Shown: positions 8,038 through 16,502 of the stretch, piece after piece
Position numbering within the stretch: position 1 is the first letter of the stretch
How the letters are laid out: every line of letters starts with the position of its first letter
NCBI GenBank assembly: GCA_965230045.1
Contig: OZ245940.1
Coordinates: 1,488,001 to 1,552,000 of the forward strand
Direction: 5' to 3'
From: G963662905 sp965230045
GTDB taxonomy: Bacteria; Bacteroidota; Bacteroidia; Bacteroidales; WRLA01
Length of the DNA: 64,000 bases
Notes under the pieces: generated by a model
The model's input: only the letters and a program-made list of their open reading frames with translations
The model's database searches: none
Told to the model about the DNA's origin: nothing
Program-made: the position numbers and the translations under genes

Positions 8038-10263
8038 ATGTTTTTAAGAAAGATATTGTCACTGAGTGTGGTGATGCTCATCCTCTCGGCTGTACATGCG
8101 CAGCAGGATCATGGAAAAATCACCGGACAAGTAAAAGGAATGGATGACGATGGGCACAGCAAGCCGCTGCCATTTGCCAACGTGTATTGGTCGGGAAGCT
8201 CCATAGGTGTTGTGGCCGACGAAGACGGATATTTTGAAATAGAACCTTCGCATGATCACCATTATCTGGTTTTTCATTTTTTGGGTTACCGTAAAGACAG
8301 CCTTCATCTGCATGCTGTGGCTGAAGACATTGAAATTGAATTGATTCCGGAAGTAAAGCTGGCTGAAGGGGTTGAAATCAAAGACCGGAATACGGGCAGT
8401 TTTGTTTCGAAAATCAGTCCCCTGCAATCGGAACATATCACGGAACATGGATTGCAGCGTTTGGCCTGTTGTAATCTTTCAGAGAGTTTTGAAAACAATG
8501 CAACCGTTGATGTTGGCTTTGCCGATGCGGTATCCGGTGCAAAACAAATCCGCATGCTGGGCCTGGATGGGAAATACAGCCAGATTATGCTCGAAAATAT
8601 TCCTACTATCCGCGCTTTGGCAAGTAAATACGGTTTAGCTTATGTGCCTGGATCCTGGATGCAGTCCATTCAGGTGAGCAAGGGCTCTTCATCGGTTACC
8701 AATGGTTTTGAGTCTGTTACGGGACAAATTAATGTTGAATTGAAGAAGCCGCAACACAGCAATAAACTGCATTTGAATTTATATGGAAACAGTGAGGGCA
8801 GGGCGGAATTGAATGTTTTAACTGCCTGGCCCTTAACTGAAAGGCTTGCAACTATGCTTATGGTTGCTGCATCTGGAAACCAAAGCAAACACGATGAAAA
8901 TGGTGATGGGTTTTTGGATATGCCCATGCAAAAGCAGCTAAATGTGCTGAACCGCTGGGAGTATGAAGTGCACCATAAAGGCCATTTCCAGCTTTTGCTG
9001 AACTATTTGCATGATGAGCGGGAAGGCGGTCAAAAAGCTTATTATGATGTTTCAAAAACAGGCTTTTATGGAATGAATGCCACAAGCGACCGCTTTCAGG
9101 CAATTGCCAAGGCCGGAATTATGCTGGGCCATGATCATAGTCAGAGTATTGGCGTTCAGCTATCGGGTATTTATCAGCGTGAAGAATCTCAGTTTGGCCT
9201 GCGGAACTATCGCGGAGAGCAAAGAAGCCTATACGGAAACCTGGTTTATTTGCTTAAAGCGGATGAAAAGCACCATTTTTCATTTGGGGGCAGCATACAG
9301 TTTGATGATTATCAGCAAAAATATAATGATAGTGTTTTTAACCGTCAGGAGCCTGTGCCGGGTATTTATACTGAATACACTTTTAAACCCGTGGAGCAGT
9401 TTTCTGTAATTGCCGGCATGCGCTACGATTATAGTGCATATTACTCAAAATCACTGTTAAGCCCACGTTTGCACCTGCGTTATGGCCTTACAGAGCAAAC
9501 TGTTTTGCGTGCTTCTGCGGGCAAATCATGGCGGTCTGCCGTAATTTTTCCGGAAAATGCAGTTTTGCTGGCCAGTAACCGGACCATTATTATTGCTGAA
9601 AAGCCGAATATTGAAGAAGCCTGGAATTATGGTTTGAACCTCACGCAGGATGTCCCTCTGACATGTGATCGCGAATTGACTTTTACCTTCGATTTGTACC
9701 GCACAGATTTTCAAAATCAGGTAATTGCAGATGTCGATCAATCAGCTCGTACCGTGGTAATCAGTAATTTGGATGGAAGCAGTTTTGCCGGCAATGTGCA
9801 GGCAGGTTTAAGTGGTGAAGTTTTTCGGGGATTGGACCTTACACTTGCTTTCCGTTATTCGGATGTGCAGGCCGATTATCATGGCGAACAGATGCGCGTG
9901 CCCTTTGTGAACCGCTACAAAGGCTTGCTGTCGCTTTCCTGGCGCTCCAAACAGGATAAATGGCAGATCGATCTGACCAATCAATTGCAAGGCGATGCGC
10001 GGATTCCTTATACCGGCGATAATCCTGTCGTTTATCAAATGCCGGAAAAATCACCCGAATATCTGATTGTTCATGCCCAGTTAACGCGCAGGTTTACAAA
10101 CTGGAGCATTTATCTCGGTGCAGAAAACCTGAGCAATTATACACAGGACTATCCGATACTGGCTGCTGATGATCCTTTCGGGGAATATTTTGATGCCAGT
10201 ATGGTGTGGGGTCCTGTTATGGGCAGGATGTTTTATGGAGGGATACGGTTTGATATCCCTTAA
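8038..10263 (+). CDS. TonB-dependent receptor, probable metal uptake type
   Basis: 741-aa outer-membrane receptor. Signal peptide (1-21, ending VHAQ), a carboxypeptidase-D-regulatory-like domain (about 25-100), a plug domain (about 120-240; LACCNLSESFENNA, GAKQIRMLGLDG, SVTNGFESVTGQINVEL) and a beta-barrel ending GGIRFDIP. The paired cysteines early in the plug are typical of the subgroup found with HYC-type proteins and suggest a metal or metallophore ligand; the substrate is not proven. There is no SusD partner. The stop codon at 10261-10263 lies inside the terminus of a degenerate dispersed repeat, so the C-terminus may have been altered by its insertion. Confidence 0.88.
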   Translation: MFLRKILSLSVVMLILSAVHAQQDHGKITGQVKGMDDDGHSKPLPFANVYWSGSSIGVVADEDGYFEIEPSHDHHYLVFHFLGYRKDSLHLHAVAEDIEIELIPEVKLAEGVEIKDRNTGSFVSKISPLQSEHITEHGLQRLACCNLSESFENNATVDVGFADAVSGAKQIRMLGLDGKYSQIMLENIPTIRALASKYGLAYVPGSWMQSIQVSKGSSSVTNGFESVTGQINVELKKPQHSNKLHLNLYGNSEGRAELNVLTAWPLTERLATMLMVAASGNQSKHDENGDGFLDMPMQKQLNVLNRWEYEVHHKGHFQLLLNYLHDEREGGQKAYYDVSKTGFYGMNATSDRFQAIAKAGIMLGHDHSQSIGVQLSGIYQREESQFGLRNYRGEQRSLYGNLVYLLKADEKHHFSFGGSIQFDDYQQKYNDSVFNRQEPVPGIYTEYTFKPVEQFSVIAGMRYDYSAYYSKSLLSPRLHLRYGLTEQTVLRASAGKSWRSAVIFPENAVLLASNRTIIIAEKPNIEEAWNYGLNLTQDVPLTCDRELTFTFDLYRTDFQNQVIADVDQSARTVVISNLDGSSFAGNVQAGLSGEVFRGLDLTLAFRYSDVQADYHGEQMRVPFVNRYKGLLSLSWRSKQDKWQIDLTNQLQGDARIPYTGDNPVVYQMPEKSPEYLIVHAQLTRRFTNWSIYLGAENLSNYTQDYPILAADDPFGEYFDASMVWGPVMGRMFYGGIRFDIP

Positions 10264-10312
10264 CCGCTTTATACTCAAATATTCTATTACGAATACAAAC
10301 CGCTTCAATTAA
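10260..10312 (-). repeat. Degenerate third copy of the 181-bp inverted-repeat element
   Basis: Read on the plus strand, this stretch aligns with the reverse complement of the right end of the elements at 33386-33567 and 38527-38707: TTAACC-GCTTTAT, then ATTCTATTACG and AAACCGCTTCAAT. Only this end is convincing; weak similarity continues to about 10360. It directly abuts, and supplies, the stop codon of the TonB receptor. Confidence 0.6.
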
Positions 10313-10834
10313 TAAGGGCTGCTTAATTTTTGATGCTCCTTCTCTTCTCTCTATACCATCCGGAAAGAAAGGAAAGAGGAACCTGTCTATAAGATCAATC
10401 AAGCTCCGTTTCGGGCAATTTCGAAAAGAACCTAATGCACCAAATAATGACAGTTGTATGTACGTATGCAGTTATTTGAATATAAATACAGCGCTTTTTT
10501 CTGAAGTTTATTTTTTCAACCTTAAATAATTTCTCGATATTAATATATATAACAGATAATGAGGCTAATAAAAAATTTGGGCTAAACTAATTTTTTTTGA
10601 TGTTTATGGATTTATTCTAAAATGTTTCGTAATATTGCAATGATATCTACAAAATGTCTCAGTTTTATTTAAGCACTTTGTGGATTAAAACCGGAAGATA
10701 ATAGTATTTTGTTTTTTATAGCTCAATCAACTAGATTCTTACTACATTTTAGGCTAATATTTTCTTTCTTGATTTTTTAAAAACGATATACCTTAACTTC
10801 GTTTGGAATTTTTAAAAATGCAAAATCACAAATT
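10313..10834. other. AT-rich intergenic region, no gene recognised
   Basis: About 520 bp without a credible reading frame. It presumably carries the promoter for the exported-protein cluster that starts at 10835, but I could not pick out a convincing -33/-7 pair. The first 50 bp may still belong to the degenerate repeat. Confidence 0.5.
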
Positions 10835-11244
10835 ATGAGAACAGTTATTCAGCTTGTATTTATTATCAGCCTCTCATTTATTGGCTCAGCCCATGCCCAA
10901 ATACGTGGAGCAGTGCCCGGGGAACTATATTTTTTCTGCCTCTGGTATATTGATTATAATAATGGTCAGGTACATAATGGAATTTTCCGTTCAACCGATT
11001 ACGGAAAAACCTTAAACCTGCAATATGAGTATATAGAGCAGAGGACACCCGATCAAATGGAACCAGGTATGCTTTACGGGGATGCTCAGGAAGGAACTTT
11101 ATATAACTATGCTGATAATAAACTATGGAGAAGTTTCGACTACGGTATTTCATGGGAATACCTTGAAGAAAAAGTTTGGGTAAGTTATGCTACAGGATAT
11201 GATCCTGGCGAAATATACAGAAGAACCGATTATAACCTATATAG
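10835..11244 (+). pseudogene. T9SS-exported Asp-box repeat protein, copy 1, 5' fragment (split by IS)
   Basis: N-terminal 137 residues of an exported beta-propeller-like protein, starting with a signal peptide (VFIISLSFIGSAHAQ). Asp-box-type repeats (RSTDYGKTLN, RSFDYGISWE) resemble sialidase/BNR blades. The frame is broken at 11245 by an insertion sequence; it runs on for a few codons into the IS and stops at 11272. Joining 11244 to 13091 restores one frame of 406 aa, with the third Asp box (RSIDYGSTYE) rebuilt exactly at the joint. The first 85 or so residues are nearly identical to the intact paralogue at 13906. Function unknown; probably a surface protein. Confidence 0.9.
11237..11244. 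repeat. Left target-site duplication of the ISNCY-type element
   Basis: CTATATAG, repeated exactly at 13083-13090 on the other side of the IS. Confidence 0.9.
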
Positions 11245-13082
11245 TGCCAGCCAGAAAACTATAGGTTTTTAAAATTCACCCAAAAAACAGCGAGTAAAAT
11301 ATGCTCCGAAAGTAGCATCTTGCCTAAAAAAATTAAATTTCATAGTAAATATATAGAAATGTGATCCGGATTTGCCGGCTTATACAGCCCTGTAGAAACA
11401 ACAAGGCATAATTCACCCCTGTAAAACATCTAATATGCTGTAATTCAATACTTTAAAATTATGCCGCCTTAAAGCGCCCCTCACCTATGTGTTGATCAGC
11501 TACTTGCAGCCGGATCAGCTCAACTCCAATCCTGCGCAAGTTGTAAGCTGATACAGCCAGGCCAACATAACGTTTAAAATGTCCATACCCTTTGTCGGGA
11601 CATCTGTCCAGCCCTCTGTGTTCCAATTCGTTTATGTTTGATTCTATTGCGCTGTGCCTATTGCGTGCCTTTATAAACCAAGGCTGGTGCTCTTGTTGGT
11701 ATTCCTGCTTGTTGCATTTCCCCTTTTTGGGGAGTACCAAACGTTGGGTGTTTTGCGAGAGCAGTTCTTTATTTTCTTTTTTCCAATATCCTTTATCAAA
11801 GCTCCAACTTGCAATGTCTTTGTAGCGCAAGGATATTCTCTGGGCCAGCTGTGGAACGCATTCTGAGTCTGACTGGTTTTCTATGATCTGGTAATCGACA
11901 ATGAGGTTATATTGGTCAGTGGTTATTGCCGCTTTTTTCCCAAGTTCTACATTAGGCCGCATTTTGCCTTTTTTTATCCACTCGGTGTAGGTTTCAAAAA
12001 TGGAAAACATTTTTTCTTCATGGGGGATTTCCTCCCCTTTTATCACCCTTCTTTCCAGCAGGTCTATATGTTTTTGCAACAGGGCCATATAGTGGGACAG
12101 TTCGGTCAAAACGGGATTGCCATCAATAGTGCTGCAGCCGCATTCTTTCCCGAGCTTGGCGTGAAGTGCTTTCGCTTTTGTGAGGTAGCTTTTAGCGGTT
12201 TGCCGAACCCTATCGGCTTTTCCTTTTCCTCCTGAAGCACTTGCCCGCCCCAGTGCACGCATCTTGTTTTTGAGGTCTTTGCGCCAATTTTTATTTTTGC
12301 GCCACCCTGCCGGCGGTTGGCCGGGATAAAGCCTGGCAACTATATCGAGGCATTTGCGGGCACAGTCCCACAGCAAGTTATAGTCAGTTGGAAAATGGAC
12401 ATTGCTTTCTACTACAAAACTATCGGTTTTTAAGCACAATGCTTCCTCCCCTTTTTTTTTAAACACGTAGTGGCCAAAATCAGCGATAATACTGTTTAGC
12501 TCCCTGACCGATTCATCGTCCAATAATCCTACATTATCTATAATAGACTGATAACCAAACTTATAACTACTCATTCCGTAATCGTTTTCAACACCCATGA
12601 TTTGGCGCACAAGCCGGTCGTAATTGGCCAGGTAGTGCAGGTCATCGTAGCTTATGTTTTGGCAAAGGCGTACTTGGGAAAGTACAAAGACATGCCATAG
12701 ATCCATACCAGGACGCCCTGTTTTATTATTCTTGGATAGGATTTTGTCCTCAAGGATGCTGAAAACTTTTTCGTTCCACTCTGGGCTTACAAAAATCTCT
12801 TTTAATGCTGCACATAGGCCGGGAAGGGCGCCACTGCGCTTTTTTGTCGGTATTACTACATCTTGAATCAAAGTGCTGCCAATCTTGATCTGCTGTTCGA
12901 ATCTTTTTCTCATATCTTTCCGTGTTTTGATGTCTGAGGCGCAATAAACGAATCTCAAACAGTTAAAGCACCGAATATCAGCAAAATAACTGTTCTACAC
13001 AAGAAAATACCACGAAAGATTCAACAAAGTTATTAACAGTAAAATACTGATAAACAAAAAGATATAGGTTTTCTGGCAGTGA
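11245..13082 (-). mobile_element. ISNCY-type insertion sequence, complete, 1838 bp
   Basis: The ends are imperfect inverted repeats: TGCCAGCCAGAAAAC on the left and the reverse complement TCACTGCCAGAAAAC on the right (12 of 15 matching), continuing less well into TATAGG/CTATAT. Flanked by the 8-bp duplication CTATATAG. One transposase gene on the minus strand, opposite to the host gene. About 210 bp of non-coding sequence lies on the left and 170 bp on the right. Intact transposase and perfect duplication suggest a recent insertion. Confidence 0.9.
11459..12913 (-). CDS. ISNCY-family transposase
   Basis: 484 aa from ATG 12913, preceded by GGAAAG as a ribosome site; a TTG-started frame to 12958 is less likely. 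The N-terminal region (MRKRFEQQIKIG, TGRPGMDLWHVFVLSQVRL, LANYDRLVRQIMG) is what I recall for ISNCY-type transposases. Candidate DDE acidic residues are in LKTDSFVVESNVHFPTD, AITTDQYN and SWSFDKGYWKKEN. Full length with no internal stop, so it is probably functional. Assignment to ISNCY rather than an IS1182- or IS5-like group is from memory. Confidence 0.85.
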   Translation of the reverse strand: MRKRFEQQIKIGSTLIQDVVIPTKKRSGALPGLCAALKEIFVSPEWNEKVFSILEDKILSKNNKTGRPGMDLWHVFVLSQVRLCQNISYDDLHYLANYDRLVRQIMGVENDYGMSSYKFGYQSIIDNVGLLDDESVRELNSIIADFGHYVFKKKGEEALCLKTDSFVVESNVHFPTDYNLLWDCARKCLDIVARLYPGQPPAGWRKNKNWRKDLKNKMRALGRASASGGKGKADRVRQTAKSYLTKAKALHAKLGKECGCSTIDGNPVLTELSHYMALLQKHIDLLERRVIKGEEIPHEEKMFSIFETYTEWIKKGKMRPNVELGKKAAITTDQYNLIVDYQIIENQSDSECVPQLAQRISLRYKDIASWSFDKGYWKKENKELLSQNTQRLVLPKKGKCNKQEYQQEHQPWFIKARNRHSAIESNINELEHRGLDRCPDKGYGHFKRYVGLAVSAYNLRRIGVELIRLQVADQHIGEGRFKAA

Positions 13083-13090
13083 CTATATAG
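13083..13090. repeat. Right target-site duplication of the ISNCY-type element
   Basis: CTATATAG, identical to 11237-11244. Reading on in phase gives AAGTATTGATTACGG, which continues the host frame. Confidence 0.9.
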
Positions 13091-13901
13091 AAGTATTGAT
13101 TACGGATCTACTTATGAAATAATGTCCGAATCATTAAGTGAGCCGTTATCTGATGTTGGGACTCAATCAGGACAGATTTATGGTTTTACAGGATGTACAG
13201 GAGAAGGGTACTATTTATATCAAAGCTTAGATTATGGGCAGAGTTTTTCAGGATACAAAGTTGATAGCGCAATAGCATATTGGTCTCCCAGTGGACAGCA
13301 TCCAGAAATAAGCAGGGGCGCTGCTGAAGGGGAACTGTATTTGATATCATGGACACCCGATTATCATTATCATATCTATTATAGTTCGGACTCCGGGCAA
13401 AGCTGGACCGAACATTACGAATCCGGCTATAATGATGTTTTTAGGTGGAGTTATTCTTTTACTGCAGGCAGAGAGCCAGGGAGCTTTTATGTGAGCAAAG
13501 GTGCTTTTAACCCAGATGGAGACCATATTGTTAAATACATATATCACAGTCGCGACTATGGCAAGAGCTTTCCCGAAACCTGGTTTCACGACATGGACTC
13601 AACATTTGTTCATGTTCCGGAAACAAAAATGATCGATACGGAGATTGTAGCAAACCCAAACCCTTTTTCAGGACATACCACATTTTTACTCTCTGCAAAC
13701 CAAAACTACGAAAACGCATCTATTAATATTTATGATTTGAGCGGGAAGAAAGTTGCTTCCATTCCCTGCCAGGGAAAAGAAAGCATTGATTGGAACGGGA
13801 GCGGCAGAAACGGGACAAGATTGCCCGATGGGGTGTATTTCTATAATTTAAGCAATGGAAAATACTCTTCTTTATCCAATAAATTATTAATCCAAAAGTA
13901 G
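13091..13901 (+). pseudogene. T9SS-exported Asp-box repeat protein, copy 1, 3' fragment
   Basis: C-terminal part of the gene begun at 10835. It holds three or four further Asp boxes (QSLDYGQSFS, YSSDSGQSWTE, HSRDYGKSFPE) and ends in a type A T9SS sorting domain (NPNPFSGHTTF, INIYDLSGKKV, LPDGVYFYNLSNGKY). An ATG at 13122 could give a shorter product, but it would lack a signal peptide and so could not be exported. From about 13277 to the end it is almost base-for-base identical to 14517-15141 of the paralogue. Confidence 0.9.
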
Positions 13902-13905
13902 TATT

Positions 13906-15141
13906 ATGAAAAACAAAATCTTATTACTCCTTATTATCAGCCTCTCATTTATTGGCTCAGCCCATGCCCAAATACGTGGAGCAGTGCCCGGGGAACTATA
14001 TTTTTACTGCCTCTGGTATATTGATTTTAATAATGGCCAGGTACATAATGGAATTTTCCGTTCAACCGATTACGGAAAAACCTTAAACCTGCAATATGAG
14101 TATATAGAGCAGAGGACACCCGATCAAATGGAACCAGGTATGCTTTACGGGGATGCTCAGGAGGGTATAGTATATAATTCTAGAGGCAGTGAATTTTGGA
14201 TGAGTAGCGATTATGGTAAGAACTGGGATTCTATAAATAATTTCTATGGTTACCCAAATTTTGCTACTGGTTTTAAAACCGGTGAAATATATAGATGTTG
14301 TTCAGACAATGAAGGAACTTATTGGAGGAGTACAGATTTTGGATATACCTTTGATGAAATCGGGGATAGTGTTAAGTTTTGGCTCGAGGTTGGCAATAAA
14401 ACCGGCGTTGTATATGGGTTGTCTAAATATGTTAGCCCTCCCTTTACTTATTTATTGGCATATAGCGATGATTCAGCTAGGTCGTTTACTTACAGTGATT
14501 TAGATAGTGCTATGGTCTATTGGTCTCCCAGTGGACAGCATCCAGAAATAAGCAGGGGCGCTGCTGAAGGGGAACTGTATTTGATATCATGGACACCCGA
14601 TTATCATTATCATATCTATTATAGTTCGGACTCCGGGCAAAGCTGGACCGAACATTATGAATCCGGCTATAATGATGTTTTTAGGTGGAGTTATTCTTTT
14701 ACAGCAGGCAGAGAGCCAGGGAGCTTTTATGTGAGCAAAGGTGCTTTTAACCCAGATGGAGACCATATTGTTAAATACATATATCACAGTCGCGACTATG
14801 GCAAGAGCTTTCCCGAAACCTGGTTTCACGACATGGACTCAGCATTTGTTCATGTTCCGGAAACAAAAATGATCGATACGGAGATTGTAGCAAACCCAAA
14901 CCCTTTTTCAGGACATACCACATTTTTACTCTCTGCAAACCAAAACTACGAAAACGCATCTATTAATATTTATGATTTGAACGGGAAGAAAGTTGCTGCC
15001 ATTCCCTGCCAGGGAAAAGAAAGCATTGATTGGAACGGGAGCGGCAGAAACGGGACAAGATTGCCCGATGGGGTGTATTTCTATAATTTAAGCAATGGAA
15101 AATACTCTTCTTTATCCAATAAATTATTAATCCAAAAGTAG
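13906..15141 (+). CDS. T9SS-exported Asp-box repeat protein, copy 2 (intact)
   Basis: 411 aa. Signal peptide (1-22, ending SAHAQ), then six Asp-box-like repeats: RSTDYGKTLN, MSSDYGKNWDS, RSTDFGYTFDE, YSDDSARSFTY, YSSDSGQSWTE, HSRDYGKSFPE. A type A T9SS sorting domain covers the last 80 or so residues (IVANPNPFSGHTTF to the terminal IQK). Probably a secreted or surface-anchored beta-propeller; no enzymatic residues can be claimed. It starts 4 bp after copy 1. The ends match copy 1 almost perfectly, whereas the central 110 or so residues have diverged strongly and differ in length, so only the middle blades vary. Confidence 0.88.
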   Translation: MKNKILLLLIISLSFIGSAHAQIRGAVPGELYFYCLWYIDFNNGQVHNGIFRSTDYGKTLNLQYEYIEQRTPDQMEPGMLYGDAQEGIVYNSRGSEFWMSSDYGKNWDSINNFYGYPNFATGFKTGEIYRCCSDNEGTYWRSTDFGYTFDEIGDSVKFWLEVGNKTGVVYGLSKYVSPPFTYLLAYSDDSARSFTYSDLDSAMVYWSPSGQHPEISRGAAEGELYLISWTPDYHYHIYYSSDSGQSWTEHYESGYNDVFRWSYSFTAGREPGSFYVSKGAFNPDGDHIVKYIYHSRDYGKSFPETWFHDMDSAFVHVPETKMIDTEIVANPNPFSGHTTFLLSANQNYENASINIYDLNGKKVAAIPCQGKESIDWNGSGRNGTRLPDGVYFYNLSNGKYSSLSNKLLIQK

Positions 15142-15174
15142 TATTATGAAAAAGCAATACCAATTATTTTTTAG
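15139..15174 (+). other. Relic gene start after copy 2
   Basis: The string TAGTATTATGAAAAA that joins copy 1 to the start of copy 2 (from 13899) recurs here, straight after copy 2. The ATG at 15146 then reads MKKQYQLFFS and stops. This looks like the start of a former third tandem copy or the scar of the duplication. Confidence 0.5.
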
Positions 15175-15210
15175 CTAAATTTATGCCCATATCTTTATAA
15201 ACTACAAGCC

Positions 15211-16479
15211 ATGAAAACCAAAACCAACCTCCTCCTTGCCCTTATGCTGTTAAGCTTTGCGCCAATGCTCCAGGCACAGGATTTTTGGGAGCGGATAGAA
15301 ATACCCGATAGCGTAACAGCAAGCTGCATTGCGACCAATAAACAGGGGCATATTTTTATTGGTGTTGGGAAAAGCGGGGAATCCGGCGGTGTTTACCGCT
15401 CAATGGATGACGGGCAGAGCTGGGAATGTGTTTATGATAATCAAAACCATGGCGTGCTGTCCATAGCTATAAACAGTACGGGGCATATATATGTAGGTAA
15501 GAATGGTTTTGGCCCTTTTATAAAAAGCACTGACAATGGGGGAAATTGGGAAATACTGGATGTGCCACCGATAGCTGCAGGGAATGTTGTTTATATTTTT
15601 TGTGTTGGGGAGGATACGGTCTATGTGGCAAGCAGAGGGTCTATCGGTCCGCGCATAACCTATACATTTAATAACTGGCAGGACTGGAACGTTACCCATG
15701 TTACCCAAAACACGCAGGAGTATGTTTCGGATCTGGCCTTTACCAGTACAGGCGATCTGTACGTAAGCCTCAATTGTTATTTCAGGGATCAGGGCGGCCT
15801 TTACCGTTCACCGGACTATGGGCGGACCTGGGAATATACGGGACTGCTCAACCACCAGGTGGGAGCCATGGCCATAAACAGCAAGGATGAGGTTTTTACA
15901 GGCGATTGGTACGTGATGTACGACTCCCTTGTTTCGGGCATGTATGCAGTGTTCGAAGGGAGCAGTACGCCTGAGTTGACTTTTGAAATGAGAAATTTTA
16001 CCGATATTCTTATTGATAAACAGGACAATATTTATGTAGCGGCAGCTTATTGTTCTTTTTTGTTTGATGAAGAAGGGCAGAATTGCGAATTATTGTCTGG
16101 ATCATTTCTTCCCGCTCCAATAGAGATGGTTGCAGCCAATAACGGCCATGTTTATGGGTATAGCTCAAGTTTTATTGTAAAAAGCAGGGATAAAATTATC
16201 ACAGAAATAGAAAAAATAGAATTTGTACCGGGATGTCCTTCAATAGTTATATCTCCAAATCCGGCCGGTAATTTCATTACGGTCAACAAAGATATATGCG
16301 GTATCATTGATGAGAGCTTTGCCCTCCAGGTTTTTGATATTGAAGGCAAACAACTTGCTGGCTTTGAACATGCCCATATTGCCCAGCCGCTTGATATCAG
16401 TACATTAAAAGCAGGCCTGTATTTTATCCGGTTCCAGGTCCGGGGCACTGTATATACCGGGAAGTTTATAAAAATCTAA
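15211..16479 (+). CDS. T9SS-exported Asp-box/propeller protein
   Basis: 422 aa. Signal peptide (1-22, ending LQAQ), then propeller-like repeats with Asp boxes RSMDDGQSWE, KSTDNGGNWE and RSPDYGRTWE alternating with hydrophobic 'GHIYVG / GDLYVS' strands, and a type A T9SS sorting domain (VISPNPAGNFI, LQVFDIEGKQL, LKAGLYFIRF, GKFIKI). Related in design to the two paralogues upstream but not a close copy. Exported across the outer membrane by T9SS; ligand or role unknown. It reads in the same direction as its neighbours and may be co-transcribed with the next gene, which starts 23 bp downstream. Confidence 0.85.
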   Translation: MKTKTNLLLALMLLSFAPMLQAQDFWERIEIPDSVTASCIATNKQGHIFIGVGKSGESGGVYRSMDDGQSWECVYDNQNHGVLSIAINSTGHIYVGKNGFGPFIKSTDNGGNWEILDVPPIAAGNVVYIFCVGEDTVYVASRGSIGPRITYTFNNWQDWNVTHVTQNTQEYVSDLAFTSTGDLYVSLNCYFRDQGGLYRSPDYGRTWEYTGLLNHQVGAMAINSKDEVFTGDWYVMYDSLVSGMYAVFEGSSTPELTFEMRNFTDILIDKQDNIYVAAAYCSFLFDEEGQNCELLSGSFLPAPIEMVAANNGHVYGYSSSFIVKSRDKIITEIEKIEFVPGCPSIVISPNPAGNFITVNKDICGIIDESFALQVFDIEGKQLAGFEHAHIAQPLDISTLKAGLYFIRFQVRGTVYTGKFIKI

Positions 16480-16502
16480 TTCACTATTAATACCCAACCA
16501 AA

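Noticed and set aside
13122..13901. Independent 259-aa gene
   Set aside because: It is the 3' part of the IS-split gene: phase, duplication and paralogue alignment all place its true start at 10835.
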